Shown one piece after another: positions 7,536 through 16,913 of a stretch of 64,000 nucleotides of DNA. The notes beneath the pieces were generated by a model, which saw only the letters and a list, made by a program, of their open reading frames with translations, was not told where the DNA came from and did no database searches. Each line of letters starts with the position of its first letter. The stretch's first letter is position 1. The position numbers were made by a program, and so were the translations under genes. The stretch covers positions 7,130,001-7,194,000 of the forward strand of contig NZ_CP042266.1 in assembly GCF_007856155.1 (NCBI RefSeq), given 5' to 3'. Origin of the DNA: Streptomyces qinzhouensis. Lineage in GTDB: Bacteria > Actinomycetota > Actinomycetes > Streptomycetales > Streptomycetaceae.

Positions 7536-9768
7536 AGCCCCTGACCCCGCCCCCCTCCCCAAGCGCAGAACCCTGCTGAGAACGGCGGCCGGCACCGCCG
7601 CCGTCACCGCGGCGGCAGGTTTCGGCGCGGCCCCGGCGGCCGCCCGGGAAGTCCCCCGCGGACCCCGCCGGAGGCGGTCCGCGGCACCGCTTCCGGTGGC
7701 CGGGACCACCGTCGTGTGGTGGTCATCCGACCAGCAGCCGGACACCGCCGCCGACCCGGTCGCCTTCGCCGCCGGCGAACTCGCCCGCTATCTGGAACGC
7801 GTCACCGGGCGGCCGTTCCCGCGGCACCGCGCGGACCGGCCGGGCCGCGGTGTGGCCCTGCTGCCGGGTGCCGCCGGGACCGCCGTGCCCGCGGCCCTCA
7901 CCGCGGCCGGGGACACGCTGCTCGCCGGCCGGGGCGACGAGGCGCACGCCGTCGTCGTGGGGGCGACGGGAGCACTGGCCGCCGGCCGCGGGCCGCGGGC
8001 GGTGCTGTACGCCGTCTACGCGCTCCTCGAACGCGCCGGGGTACGGTTCTTCGCCCCCGGCCTCCCCGCCTACCAGGGCCGGGCGGAACGCGTACCGCGG
8101 GATCCGGCCCTCGTCCTGACCGGCACCCATGGCCTCGTCGAGGAACCCGCCTGGACCTGGCGGCGCAAGTACGTCGAGGAGGGCACCAGCCATACCGCCG
8201 AGGGACTGGTCCCGCTGCTCGACTGGATGGCCAAGAACCGGCTCAACACCCTCGTCCACCCCTACGACTACAACCACTGGTCCGTCATCACCTGGGACCG
8301 GGTCCGGGCCGCCGTCGCCCCCGAGGCGGCCCGGCGCGGCATCGTCGTCGAGGTCGGTGGCCACGGCTACGAGAGCTTTCTGCCCCGGGAGCGCCACCCC
8401 GCCTACTACACCGGCGGCGCCAGTGTCTTCGACGTCCACAACCCCGACGCCCTCGACGCCTATGTCCGGGCCGTCGTCGCCCATCTCGCCGACCGGCCCG
8501 AGATCACCGTCTTCGACTGCTGGCCCCCGGACACCGCGACCTGGCCCGCCGGGGCCGTCGCCGCCTTCGGGACGGTGGCCAACGCCGAGGCGCATGTGGT
8601 GAACACCCTGCGCGCCGCGCTCGCCGCGACCCTGCCCGGGGTCAGGGTGGAGCGCATCGCCTACGGAGCGGCCATCGCCCCGCCCACCCCGGGCCGGGGC
8701 TTCCACCCCGAGGTGCTGATCGACTTCGCCCCGTACGAACGCACCTACCAGCACGCCCTGAACGATCCGGCCTCGGCCGCCAACGCCCCGCTCGCATCGC
8801 TGCTCAGGTCCTGGTCCGAGACCGCCGAGGGGCCGCTCGCGGTCTACGACTACAACCGCCGCTACCGCTGGCGGTCGCTGCCGGTCCGGCCGCTCGGGAT
8901 CCTGGCCGCCGACGCCCGCTTCTACGCCTCCCTCGGCATCGACGGCCTCGGCTCCTACGCGGAGCCCGCCGACTGGCTGCCCTTCGAGGCGGTCCATCTC
9001 TTCTCGGCCCGGCTCGCCCGCGACCCCGCGACCGATCCGGACCGCTGGCTGGCGGAGTATCTGGCCGACCGTTTCGGCCCGGCCGCCGGACACCTCGCCG
9101 AGTACTACGCCCGGACCACCGCCGATCCCGACGGGTTCACGGCCCCCGCCCACGCCTCGGCCGCCGAAGCCGGGTACCGGGCCGCCGCGGCGGCGCTCGA
9201 CCGGGCCCTGACCGTTCTCGCCGGGCGGGCGGAGTACCCGGTCGCCGCGCTGCTGCGGTCCCATATCGACCTCGCGCTCGCCGATGTCGCGATCTCCACG
9301 GCGCCGACGGCCGCCGACCGTACGGCCGCCCGCGCCGCGTACCGGACACTCCTGGAGGAGCGCCGCTTCCGGGGGCTGGTCCTCCAGGACATCCGGTCCG
9401 TCCAGCGCTGGGGCGGCACTCTCGCGCACCGGGACGGGCACGCCGTCTACCGGCTGCCCGCCCACGCCGCCCCGGTCGAGAACGGGCTGACCGTCGCCCG
9501 CGGCGGCTCCGCCACCGTCCGGCTGCGGGCCCAGGACGTCGACTGGCGCGGACACACCGTGACCTGGAGCGCGACGGCGCCCTCCGGGCTGGTCCCGGCC
9601 GAGACCAGCGGCACCCTCGCGCCGGCCGGACCCGTGGACGCGGTCCACCGGCTGGTCCTCACCGCCTCCGCCTCCCTCGCCCCCGGCAGCCACCCCGTCA
9701 CCTTCTCCTTCCGCACCGAGGACGGCACCGCCCTGCCCCCCGCCCGGCTCACGGTGACCGTCATCTGA
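7525..9768 (+). CDS. Tat-exported DUF4838 protein, putative glycan-active
   Basis: 747-aa protein starting inside the end of the sulfatase gene (11-bp overlap). The N-terminus has a twin-arginine signal (KRRTLLR, residues 13-19, then a hydrophobic Ala-rich segment ending APAAAR). After it comes a domain resembling the N-terminal substructure of GH67/GH20 enzymes (AFAAGELARYLERVTGRPFP, ARGPRAVLYAVYALLERAGVRFF with intervening residues). The central DUF4838 region follows (RRKYVEEGTSHT, ITVFDCWPPDT, VLIDFAPYERTY, LASLLRSWSE). A C-terminal beta-rich extension of about 120 aa ends the protein. DUF4838 proteins are found in carbohydrate-utilisation loci, but I know of no firmly established reaction. 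Here it would act outside the membrane on the same substrate that the importer and sulfatase handle (inference). The chosen ATG is at 7525; a much longer frame upstream is a shadow of the sulfatase. Confidence 0.85.
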   Translation: MSPEAPDPAPLPKRRTLLRTAAGTAAVTAAAGFGAAPAAAREVPRGPRRRRSAAPLPVAGTTVVWWSSDQQPDTAADPVAFAAGELARYLERVTGRPFPRHRADRPGRGVALLPGAAGTAVPAALTAAGDTLLAGRGDEAHAVVVGATGALAAGRGPRAVLYAVYALLERAGVRFFAPGLPAYQGRAERVPRDPALVLTGTHGLVEEPAWTWRRKYVEEGTSHTAEGLVPLLDWMAKNRLNTLVHPYDYNHWSVITWDRVRAAVAPEAARRGIVVEVGGHGYESFLPRERHPAYYTGGASVFDVHNPDALDAYVRAVVAHLADRPEITVFDCWPPDTATWPAGAVAAFGTVANAEAHVVNTLRAALAATLPGVRVERIAYGAAIAPPTPGRGFHPEVLIDFAPYERTYQHALNDPASAANAPLASLLRSWSETAEGPLAVYDYNRRYRWRSLPVRPLGILAADARFYASLGIDGLGSYAEPADWLPFEAVHLFSARLARDPATDPDRWLAEYLADRFGPAAGHLAEYYARTTADPDGFTAPAHASAAEAGYRAAAAALDRALTVLAGRAEYPVAALLRSHIDLALADVAISTAPTAADRTAARAAYRTLLEERRFRGLVLQDIRSVQRWGGTLAHRDGHAVYRLPAHAAPVENGLTVARGGSATVRLRAQDVDWRGHTVTWSATAPSGLVPAETSGTLAPAGPVDAVHRLVLTASASLAPGSHPVTFSFRTEDGTALPPARLTVTVI

Positions 9769-9790
9769 CCGACGACGACACAGGACGACA

Positions 9791-9849
9791 CAAGGGGTGC
9801 CGGGCGGACCGCCTTCGAAGGTGATGTGCGGCTCACCCGACACCCCTTG
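9791..9849 (+). terminator. Terminator ending the transporter/sulfatase/DUF4838 operon
   Basis: Arms at 9791-9804 and 9836-9849 pair over 14 bp with one mismatch (CAAGGGGTGCCGGG against CCCGACACCCCTTG), enclosing a GC-rich loop, 22 bp after the DUF4838 stop and about 60 bp before the GAPDH start. Confidence 0.6.
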
Positions 9850-9910
9850 AATCATGGGTGGATCAGATGGTTAGCATATGAGCGCCACCTAGCTCGAAAG
9901 AGAAGTGCCT

Positions 9911-11356
9911 GTGACTGCCATCGAGGATTCGTTCACCAACTGGAAGAACCGTGAGGAGATCGCCGAGTCGATGATCCCGATCATCGGGAAGCTGCAGCGC
10001 GAGCGGGACGTCACCGTCCTGCTGCACAGCCGCTCCCTGGTGAACAAGTCGGTGGTCAGCATCCTCAAGACCCACAGGTTCGCCCGGCAGATCGCGGGCG
10101 AGGAGCTCTCGGTCACCGAGACCATGCCGTTCCTGGAGGCGCTGACCGCGCTCGACCTCGGTCCCTCCCAGATCGACCTCGGCATGCTCGCCGCCACCTA
10201 CCGCGCCGACGACCGCGGACTCTCCGTCGCCGACTTCACCGCCGAGGCCGTCGCCGGGGCCACCGGAGCCAACAAGATCGACCGCCGCGAGTCCCGCGAC
10301 GTCGTCCTCTACGGCTTCGGCCGGATCGGCCGGCTGGTCGCCCGGCTGCTCATCGAGAAGGCCGGCTCCGGCAACGGACTGCGGCTGCGGGCCATCGTCG
10401 TCCGGCGCGGCGGCGGACAGGACATCGTCAAGCGCGCCTCACTGCTGCGCCGCGACTCCATCCACGGCCAGTTCCAGGGCACGATCACCGTCGACGAGGC
10501 GAACGAGATCATCGTCGCCAACGGCAACGCGATCAAGGTGATCTACTCCGACGACCCGACGACGGTCGACTACACGGAGTACGGCATCAAGAACGCCATC
10601 CTCATCGACAACACCGGCCGCTGGCGCGACCGCGAGGGGCTCTCCAAGCATCTGCGCCCCGGTATCGACAAGGTCGTCCTGACCGCCCCGGCCAAGGGCG
10701 ACGTCCCCAATGTCGTACACGGCGTCAACCACGACATGATCAAGCCGGACGAGCAGATCATCTCCTGCGCCTCCTGCACCACCAACGCGATCGTGCCGCC
10801 GCTGAAGGCCATGGCCGACGAGTACGGGGTGCTCCGCGGACACGTCGAGACGGTCCACTCGTTCACCAACGACCAGAACCTGCTGGACAACTACCACAAG
10901 TCCGACCGGCGGGGCCGCTCCGCGCCGCTGAACATGGTGATCACGGAGACCGGGGCCGCGTCCGCCGTCACCAAGGCGCTGCCCGATCTGAAGGCCCGGA
11001 TCACCGGCAGCTCCATCCGGGTCCCCGTACCGGACGTCTCCATCGCCATCCTCAGCCTGCGCCTGGAGCGCGAAACCACCCGCGAGGAGGTTCTCGACTA
11101 CCTCCGCGAGGTATCGCTGACCTCCCCGCTGAAGCGCCAGATCGACTTCACCACGGCGCCCGACGCGGTCTCCAGCGACTTCATCGGCTCACGTCACGCT
11201 TCGATCGTCGACGCCGGGGCGACCAAGGTCGAGGGCGACGACGCGATCCTCTACCTCTGGTACGACAACGAGTTCGGCTACTCCTGCCAGGTCATCCGGG
11301 TCGTCCAGCACGTCTCCGGGGTCGAGTACCCGACCTACCCGGCACCGGTCGCCTGA
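9911..11356 (+). CDS. gap: Glyceraldehyde-3-phosphate dehydrogenase, long Streptomyces form
   Basis: 481-aa NAD(P)-dependent phosphorylating GAPDH. The first 130 residues are an extra helical domain (SFTNWKNREEIAESMIPIIG) typical of the actinobacterial long form and absent from the 335-aa classical enzyme. The NAD-binding motif VVLYGFGRIGRLVARLL begins around residue 132. The catalytic Cys lies in SCASCTTNAIVPPLKAM, and the C-terminus NEFGYSCQVIRVVQHV is standard. Two in-frame GTG codons (9905, 9911) can start it; 9911 gives the spacing and N-terminus expected from relatives. The enzyme interconverts glyceraldehyde-3-phosphate and 1,3-bisphosphoglycerate. As a second gene in streptomycetes it may serve gluconeogenesis or secondary metabolism (inference). 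It has its own promoter region and a strong terminator. Confidence 0.95.
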   Translation: MTAIEDSFTNWKNREEIAESMIPIIGKLQRERDVTVLLHSRSLVNKSVVSILKTHRFARQIAGEELSVTETMPFLEALTALDLGPSQIDLGMLAATYRADDRGLSVADFTAEAVAGATGANKIDRRESRDVVLYGFGRIGRLVARLLIEKAGSGNGLRLRAIVVRRGGGQDIVKRASLLRRDSIHGQFQGTITVDEANEIIVANGNAIKVIYSDDPTTVDYTEYGIKNAILIDNTGRWRDREGLSKHLRPGIDKVVLTAPAKGDVPNVVHGVNHDMIKPDEQIISCASCTTNAIVPPLKAMADEYGVLRGHVETVHSFTNDQNLLDNYHKSDRRGRSAPLNMVITETGAASAVTKALPDLKARITGSSIRVPVPDVSIAILSLRLERETTREEVLDYLREVSLTSPLKRQIDFTTAPDAVSSDFIGSRHASIVDAGATKVEGDDAILYLWYDNEFGYSCQVIRVVQHVSGVEYPTYPAPVA

Positions 11357-11377
11357 TCCGGTGACCCCGCATTGACC

Positions 11378-11420
11378 GGGGCCGTCCCGGGGAGCACAGC
11401 CGGCTCCCCGGGACGGCCCC
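11378..11420 (+). terminator. Intrinsic terminator after GAPDH
   Basis: A 17-bp perfect inverted repeat (11378-11394 with 11404-11420; arm GGGGCCGTCCCGGGGAG) with a 9-nt loop, 22 bp past the GAPDH stop codon. Confidence 0.85.
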
Positions 11421-11691
11421 CGCGCGTCGGGCGTACGGCCCGGTCCTCGGGCTCATGGTGCAGCTACGCCGCCACGGCGCCGAGCCGCTGGTCACCGGCG
11501 ATCACCGGCGATCACCGGACGGCCCGCCCCGGTCGCCGACCGCATCGGACACCGGGCCGCCCGGACGGCCCGCCCCGGTCGCCGCACCCGGGACACAACA
11601 GAACAATGGTGTCGGTACGGGCACAAACGATGCGGCGGGCGTCCGGCGGGCGGACCCCGGCCCGGTGACGCCCGGCGGAGGGATGATCACC
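11421..11691 (+). promoter_or_regulatory. Leader region of the ClpC-like gene, with short direct repeats
   Basis: No credible gene lies here. The stretch holds a 24-bp perfect direct repeat (11515-11538 and 11561-11584) and, just before it, three tandem copies of about ten bases around GATCACCGGC (11491-11518). It then runs through a more mixed-composition segment (about 11590-11630) that probably contains the promoter. The ribosome-binding site GGAGGG sits at 11677-11682. I do not recognise a HAIR, CIRCE or ClgR operator with certainty. Confidence 0.4.
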
Positions 11692-14193
11692 ATGACGACG
11701 TCGCCCTTCGGGTCCGGGGACCCGTTCTCCGACCTGTTCAACCGGTTCTTCGGGATGAGCCCGGCGGCCTCCCCGCCCGCCGTCCAGCGCGTCCCCATCG
11801 GCCGGCTGCTCAGTGACTCCGCCCACGAACTGCTGGCCGCGGCCGGGGCCCGCGCCGCCGAGGACGGCTCCGACCTCGACACCCCGCAACTGCTCTGGGC
11901 CGCGACACAGGTCCCCGCCGGACGGCAGGTGCTGGAGCACGCGGGCGCCGACCCCGACCGGCTCGCCGAGGAGGTGGCCCGTACCCTCCCCACCGGCGAC
12001 GGCGGCGAGGAACCCGCCCTCACCCCGGCCGCCAAACGCGCCCTGCTCGCCGCGCACGCCCGCTCCCAGGCCGCCGGCGCCTCCTACATCGGCCCCGAGC
12101 ACATCCTCGCCGCGCTCGCCGACGACCCCCGCTCCGGACTCGGCGCCGCCCTGAGCTCGGAGGGCGTCCCCGCCGGATCCCTGGGTGCCGCCGCACCGGG
12201 GAAGACCGCCGGGAGCCCGGGCGGCGGGGACACCCCCACCCTCGACCAGTACGGCCGCGATCTCACCGAGGAGGCCAGGGCCGGCCGGCTCGACCCGGTC
12301 GTCGGCCGGGCCCAGGAGATCGAACAGACCGTGGAGGTGCTCTCCCGCCGCACCAAGAACAACCCGGTGCTCATCGGCGATCCAGGCGTCGGCAAGACCG
12401 CCATCGTGGAGGGACTCGCCCAGCGGATCATCGCCCAGGAGGTGCCGAAATCACTGCGCGACCGCCGGGTCGTCTCCCTCGACCTGCCCGGTCTGGTCGC
12501 CGGGTCCAAGTACCGCGGCGAGTTCGAGGAACGGCTGAAGAAGGTCATCGACGAGGTCACCGCCGCCGACAAGAGCGTCATCCTCTTCATCGACGAACTC
12601 CACACCGTCGTGGGCGCGGGCGGGGGCGGCGAGGGCGCCATGGACGCCGGGAACATCCTCAAACCCGCCCTCGCCCGCGGCGATCTCAGCGTCGTCGGCG
12701 CCACCACCATCGACGAGTACCGCAAGCACATCGAGAAGGACGCCGCACTCGAACGCCGCTTCCAGCCGGTGATGGTGCCCGAGCCGACCGTCGACGAGAC
12801 CGTGCAGATCCTCCGCGGACTGCGCGACTCCTACGAGGCCCACCACCAGGTCCGCTTCACCGACGAGGCACTCGACGCGTCCGCCGCGCTCTCCGACCGC
12901 TACCTCACCGACCGTTTCCTGCCCGACAAGGCCATCGACCTGATGGACCAGGCCGGGGCCCGGGTCGGGCTGCGGAACGTCGGCGGGCCCTCGCCGTCGG
13001 CGGAATTCGAGGAGAAGCTCACCAAACTCCGCCAGGAGAAGGACGAGGCCGTCAGCGCCGAGGACTACGAACGCGCCGGGGCCCTCAAGGAGGACATCCG
13101 GCGGACCGAGAAGGAGATCGCCGGGGCGGGCCGGGAGCGGGAACGGACCGCGAGCGTCACCGCCGACGACATCGCCGAGGTGCTCTCGGCCCGTACCGGC
13201 ATCCCGGTCGCCCAGCTGACCGAGACCGAACGCGAACGGCTGCTGAAACTGGAGGACTCCCTTCACGAACGCGTCGTCGGCCAGGAGGAGGCCGTCACCG
13301 CCGTCTCCCAGGCCGTCCGCAGGGGCCGGGCCGGTATGGGCGACCCCGACCGGCCCACCGGCAGCTTCCTCTTCCTCGGCCCCACCGGCGTCGGCAAGAC
13401 GGAGCTGGCCAAGGCCCTGGCCGAGCTGCTGTTCGGCGACCCCGACCGGATGGTCCGCTTCGACATGAGCGAGTTCCAGGAACGGCACACCGTCTCCCGG
13501 CTCGTCGGCTCGCCCCCCGGCTACGTCGGCTACGAGGAGGCCGGACAGCTCACCGAGGCGGTGCGCCGCAAACCGTACAGCGTCGTCCTCTTCGACGAGG
13601 TCGAGAAGGCCCACCCGGACGTCTTCAACCTGCTGCTCCAGGTCCTCGACGACGGCCGGCTCACCGACGCCCAGGGCCGCACCGTCGACTTCCGCCACAC
13701 CGTGGTCATCATGACCAGCAATATCGGCTCCCAGCGGATCCTCGAGCACCACGGCGAGGTCTCCGGCATCAAGGACGAGCTGATGACCGACCTGAAGGCG
13801 CACTTCCGCCCGGAGTTCCTCAACCGGGTCGACGAGGTCATCGTCTTCCACGCGCTGACCCGCGCCGACCTCGTCCACATCGTCGATCTGCTGCTGGAGC
13901 GCAGCCGCCGCAGGCTCCACGCCCAGCACATCGGCCTGGAGGTCACCGAAGCGGCGAAGGAACTCCTCGCCAACCGCGGATACCAGCCGGAGTTCGGCGC
14001 CCGCCCGCTGCGCCGCACTCTCCAGACCGATCTCGACAACCGGCTGTCGACGATGCTCCTGGACGGCAGCCTCGACCCCGGCGACACCGTCGTCGCCGAC
14101 GCGGCCGACGGCGAACTGAAGCTTGCCGTCAAGGAGCGCACCGAGAACGGGACCACCGAGAACGGCGGGACCACCGGGAACACGGAGGCCTGA
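11692..14193 (+). CDS. ClpC-like AAA+ unfoldase (Clp protease ATP-binding subunit)
   Basis: 833-aa HSP100 chaperone/unfoldase. The N-terminal 30 residues are Phe/Gly/Ser-rich ([19 protein letters not shown]), followed by a divergent Clp N-domain (residues 35-160). The first AAA+ module has Walker [14 protein letters not shown] (about residue 229) and Walker [14 protein letters not shown]-type middle motif follows at about residues 440-473 ([19 protein letters not shown]). The second AAA+ module has Walker [14 protein letters not shown] (about residue 563), then [12 protein letters not shown] and the C-terminal arginine finger region [10 protein letters not shown]. The UVR motif and short linker place it with ClpC/ClpE rather than ClpB. 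The start at 11692 is preferred over 11683, which lies directly on the GGAGGG. Its degenerate N-domain suggests a second, specialised paralogue rather than the essential housekeeping ClpC1. It ends only 3 bp from the convergent MFS gene. Confidence 0.92.
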   Translation: MTTSPFGSGDPFSDLFNRFFGMSPAASPPAVQRVPIGRLLSDSAHELLAAAGARAAEDGSDLDTPQLLWAATQVPAGRQVLEHAGADPDRLAEEVARTLPTGDGGEEPALTPAAKRALLAAHARSQAAGASYIGPEHILAALADDPRSGLGAALSSEGVPAGSLGAAAPGKTAGSPGGGDTPTLDQYGRDLTEEARAGRLDPVVGRAQEIEQTVEVLSRRTKNNPVLIGDPGVGKTAIVEGLAQRIIAQEVPKSLRDRRVVSLDLPGLVAGSKYRGEFEERLKKVIDEVTAADKSVILFIDELHTVVGAGGGGEGAMDAGNILKPALARGDLSVVGATTIDEYRKHIEKDAALERRFQPVMVPEPTVDETVQILRGLRDSYEAHHQVRFTDEALDASAALSDRYLTDRFLPDKAIDLMDQAGARVGLRNVGGPSPSAEFEEKLTKLRQEKDEAVSAEDYERAGALKEDIRRTEKEIAGAGRERERTASVTADDIAEVLSARTGIPVAQLTETERERLLKLEDSLHERVVGQEEAVTAVSQAVRRGRAGMGDPDRPTGSFLFLGPTGVGKTELAKALAELLFGDPDRMVRFDMSEFQERHTVSRLVGSPPGYVGYEEAGQLTEAVRRKPYSVVLFDEVEKAHPDVFNLLLQVLDDGRLTDAQGRTVDFRHTVVIMTSNIGSQRILEHHGEVSGIKDELMTDLKAHFRPEFLNRVDEVIVFHALTRADLVHIVDLLLERSRRRLHAQHIGLEVTEAAKELLANRGYQPEFGARPLRRTLQTDLDNRLSTMLLDGSLDPGDTVVADAADGELKLAVKERTENGTTENGGTTGNTEA

Positions 14194-14196
14194 GGG

Positions 14197-15594
14197 TCAG
14201 GACTCCCGGGCGCGCCCCGCCAGGAAGGCGGCGAGCAGCGGGAAGACGAGCAGCAGGGCGAAGGTCGAACCGAAGGCGACCAGCGGATCGGCGGGGGAGT
14301 TCAGCCCCGCGTTGAACAGCGCGGCGGCCAGGCCCATCACCGCGATCTGACCGAGGTTCTGGGTGGTCTGGAGAGCGCTGCTCGCATAGCCCTGGCGGCC
14401 GGGCGGGCTGTGGCTGAGGGAGAGCAGGGTGACCGTGGGCGTGAGCATGCCCATCCCGAAGGCCGCGATGACCAGGGAGACCGCGGAAGTGACCGGGGGC
14501 GTCGCGGGGAACGCCCCGGCGACCGCGACGACCATCGCCCCGGCCATGATCAGCGCGCCGACCGTGACCGTACGATGGCGCGGCCAGTGCGTCAGCCAAC
14601 GACCCTGGAGCCAGGAGCCGGCCGCCCAGAGGATCGCCGCGCCGGTGAACGCGATACCGGTCTGCACCGGCGACACCCTGCGTTCCGAGTCCAGCATCAG
14701 CGGGACGAAGGCCTCCAGAGTGAAGTAGGCACCCGACGCCAGACCGCGCAGCAGCGCCGTCGCCGGCAGCCCCGGCGCGGCCCGCCAGGTGCCCGGCGGC
14801 AGCAGCCTCGGGGCGAAGACGACCAGCAGCGTCACCCCGATCCCGGCGCACACCAGATGCAGGACGTCCCAGTCGGAGACGCCGTACTGGCCCAGCGCCG
14901 CACCGAGGGCGACCGTGGCCGCGATCAGCAGCGGCGGCCGGGGCCCCTTCTCCGGAGTCTTCCCCTCCGGCGGTGCGGCGGCCCGGGCCCGGCGGACCAG
15001 CATCACCACGATCGCGAGCGCCGGAAGCACATTGAGCACCGCGAGACCCAGGAACACCGTCCGCCATGACGACCAGGCCACCACCAGGCCCGCGAGCGGC
15101 GGTCCGATCAGTGAGGGAACGATCCAGCAGGTGCTCATCAACGCCAGCGCGCGAGGCCGCAGATGATCGGGGAAGGAGTGCGCGATGGCGGTGTTGACGG
15201 CCACCGCGATCATGCCCGCGGCCATCCCCTCCAGAAACCGGCCCGCGGCGAGCTGCCAGATGGTGGTGCTGGTGCCGGAGATCAGCAGGGTGACCACCGC
15301 GAGGCCGACCCCCGCCGCCAGCGGCCGGTGCGGGCCCGAGCGGTCCGCCCAACTGCCGCCCAGCACGGCGCCGATCAGGCTCGCGGCGACGAAGCACCCG
15401 GCCACCAGGGGATAGAGCGATACCCCGTCGAGCTGACGGGCGGCCAGCGGCAGGGTCGGCAGCACCGCGAGCGCCGCGAAGCCCTCCAGGAACATCACCA
15501 CGGCGAAGGTGGCGGTCGCCGCGCCGTACCGCCGGGAGAAAAGCCCGTCACCGGACGCTGTTCCGGATTCCTTTACCGCTGGTTCACTGGTCAC
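14197..15594 (-). CDS. MFS transporter (drug/metabolite exporter type)
   Basis: About 465-aa major facilitator protein with 12 to 14 hydrophobic segments spread across its length. The loop 2-3 region GGSWADRSGPHRPLA resembles the MFS motif A (GxLaDrxGrkxxl), after a first helix starting FAVVMFLEGFAALAVLPTLP. A cytoplasmic linker between the halves ([20 protein letters not shown]) is visible. Proton-driven export is the usual role; no substrate can be inferred. The preferred start is GTG at 15594 (VTSEPAVKESG); an in-frame upstream start at 15633 would add 13 residues, and neither has a clear ribosome-binding site. It is divergent from the APH-fold gene, which could be a partner, and convergent with the ClpC-like gene with no room for a terminator. 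Confidence 0.85.
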   Translation of the reverse strand: MTSEPAVKESGTASGDGLFSRRYGAATATFAVVMFLEGFAALAVLPTLPLAARQLDGVSLYPLVAGCFVAASLIGAVLGGSWADRSGPHRPLAAGVGLAVVTLLISGTSTTIWQLAAGRFLEGMAAGMIAVAVNTAIAHSFPDHLRPRALALMSTCWIVPSLIGPPLAGLVVAWSSWRTVFLGLAVLNVLPALAIVVMLVRRARAAAPPEGKTPEKGPRPPLLIAATVALGAALGQYGVSDWDVLHLVCAGIGVTLLVVFAPRLLPPGTWRAAPGLPATALLRGLASGAYFTLEAFVPLMLDSERRVSPVQTGIAFTGAAILWAAGSWLQGRWLTHWPRHRTVTVGALIMAGAMVVAVAGAFPATPPVTSAVSLVIAAFGMGMLTPTVTLLSLSHSPPGRQGYASSALQTTQNLGQIAVMGLAAALFNAGLNSPADPLVAFGSTFALLLVFPLLAAFLAGRARES

Positions 15595-15755
15595 GAGCGG
15601 GGAACGTACAACGGGTCCGCCGACACGTGCCAACGATTAAAAACCGCCGATCCGGCGGGTGGGTCCGCGGAAAACGGTTCGACGCTCGGCGGTGCGTCGG
15701 CTGGGATGGACGGCGACCGCCCGCCGACCGCGGGCCGATACCCGGGGAGACCGCG

Positions 15756-16661
15756 GTGGCACAGGCGACAACCGGAGGAGACCGGCCCGCGATCGACGCC
15801 GCACTCGCCCGGCGGCTGGTCGACGACCAGTTCCCGCGCTGGGCCGGACTGCCGCTGGAACCCGTGCTGCCCGGAGGTTCCGATCACGTGATCTTCCGCC
15901 TCGGCGGGGAGCTGACGGTCCGGCTGCCGCGGCACGAGGAGGCCGTCGGACAGGCGGCGAAGGAGTACGAGTGGCTGCCCCGCCTCGCCCCGCACGTACC
16001 ACTGGCCGTTCCGGTGCCGGTGGCCGTCGGTGAACCCGCGTTCGGGTACCCGTGGCCGTGGGCGCTCTCCCGCTGGCTGGACGGCGAACCGGCGACCCCC
16101 GGCGGACTCGGGGAGTCGGCCGGGGCCGCCGAGACGCTGGCCGGATTCCTCACCGCCCTCCAGCGGTTCGCCCCCGTCGGCCCGGCGGGCGCGGCGGCCC
16201 TGCGGGACCCCGCACTGGCCGGGGATCCGCTGGCCGGCCGTGACGACGCCACCCGGGCGGCGATCGCCGCCACCGCCGGTGTGTTCGACCCGGCGGCGAT
16301 GACCGCGGTGTGGGACGCGGCACTGGCGGCGCCCGCCCGGCGGCACCCGCCGGTCTGGTTCCACGGCGACTTCCACACCGGCAATCTGCTGACCCGCGGC
16401 GGCAGGCTGAGCGCCGTCATCGACTTCGGCAGCCTCGGCCTGGGGGACCCGGCCCGTGATCTGCTGGTGGCCTTCACCCTGCTGTCGCCGCGGACCCGGC
16501 CGGTGTTCCGCGCCGCGCTCGGCACCGACGACACGACCTGGACCCGGGGCCGCGGCTGGGCACTGGCCACCGGCCTGAACGCGTACCGGCACTACGCGGC
16601 GGTGAATCCGCGGGTCGCCGCCCAGACGTCCCGGCAGATCGCGGCGGCGATCGCCGGATAG
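15756..16661 (+). CDS. Aminoglycoside phosphotransferase (APH)-fold small-molecule kinase
   Basis: 301-aa protein of the APH/choline-kinase superfamily. Landmarks are the N-lobe SDHVIFRLGGELTVRLPRHEEAV, the hinge WPWALSRWLDGE, the catalytic (Brenner) loop WFHGDFHTGNLL with Asp and Asn for catalysis, and the metal-binding IDFGSLGLGDPARDLL. The family phosphorylates hydroxyls of aminoglycosides, other antibiotics or metabolites; this subgroup is common and mostly uncharacterised in Streptomyces. GTG at 15756 is chosen because GGGGAGA lies 5 bp upstream; the longer frame to 15627 lacks support and would overlap the divergent gene's promoter. Shared intergenic region with the MFS exporter. Confidence 0.85.
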   Translation: MAQATTGGDRPAIDAALARRLVDDQFPRWAGLPLEPVLPGGSDHVIFRLGGELTVRLPRHEEAVGQAAKEYEWLPRLAPHVPLAVPVPVAVGEPAFGYPWPWALSRWLDGEPATPGGLGESAGAAETLAGFLTALQRFAPVGPAGAAALRDPALAGDPLAGRDDATRAAIAATAGVFDPAAMTAVWDAALAAPARRHPPVWFHGDFHTGNLLTRGGRLSAVIDFGSLGLGDPARDLLVAFTLLSPRTRPVFRAALGTDDTTWTRGRGWALATGLNAYRHYAAVNPRVAAQTSRQIAAAIAG

Positions 16662-16826
16662 GCGGCGGCCCCGGACCCGAACCCGGCCCGGGAACGGGCG
16701 GCGCGGCACGGCGTGGCGCGGATCGCCCAGGGCGGACCACCGGACGGGAGGGACACCGCTCTTCAGCCGTACGGCCGGGTCGGGTGTACACCTTCGGTGG
16801 GGCGGACACCTTCCCCGAACGGGAAG

Positions 16827-16868
16827 CGGCCCGGTGCCGGGGCCCGCGCGGGCCCCGGCACCGGGCCG
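16827..16868. terminator. 42-bp perfect palindrome between convergent genes
   Basis: Arms 16827-16847 and 16848-16868 are perfectly complementary over 21 bp with no spacer (hairpin with a minimal loop at GCGC). It lies between the APH-fold gene (stop 16661) and the leftward secreted hydrolase (stop 16914), so it most likely serves as a bidirectional terminator. Confidence 0.75.
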
Positions 16869-16913
16869 GGGATCGGGGATCAAGGATCAGCGATCAGAAG
16901 GACGACGGACGGA

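Noticed and set aside
11491..11584. Short repeats upstream of the ClpC-like gene as a CRISPR array
   Set aside because: Only two copies of the long unit, irregular spacing, no cas genes anywhere in the window.
12451..13929. Long antisense frames over the ClpC-like, PKS and other genes (several >400 codons)
   Set aside because: Typical shadows in very GC-rich coding DNA; Val/Gly/Asp-rich or Arg-rich text and inverse codon-position GC.
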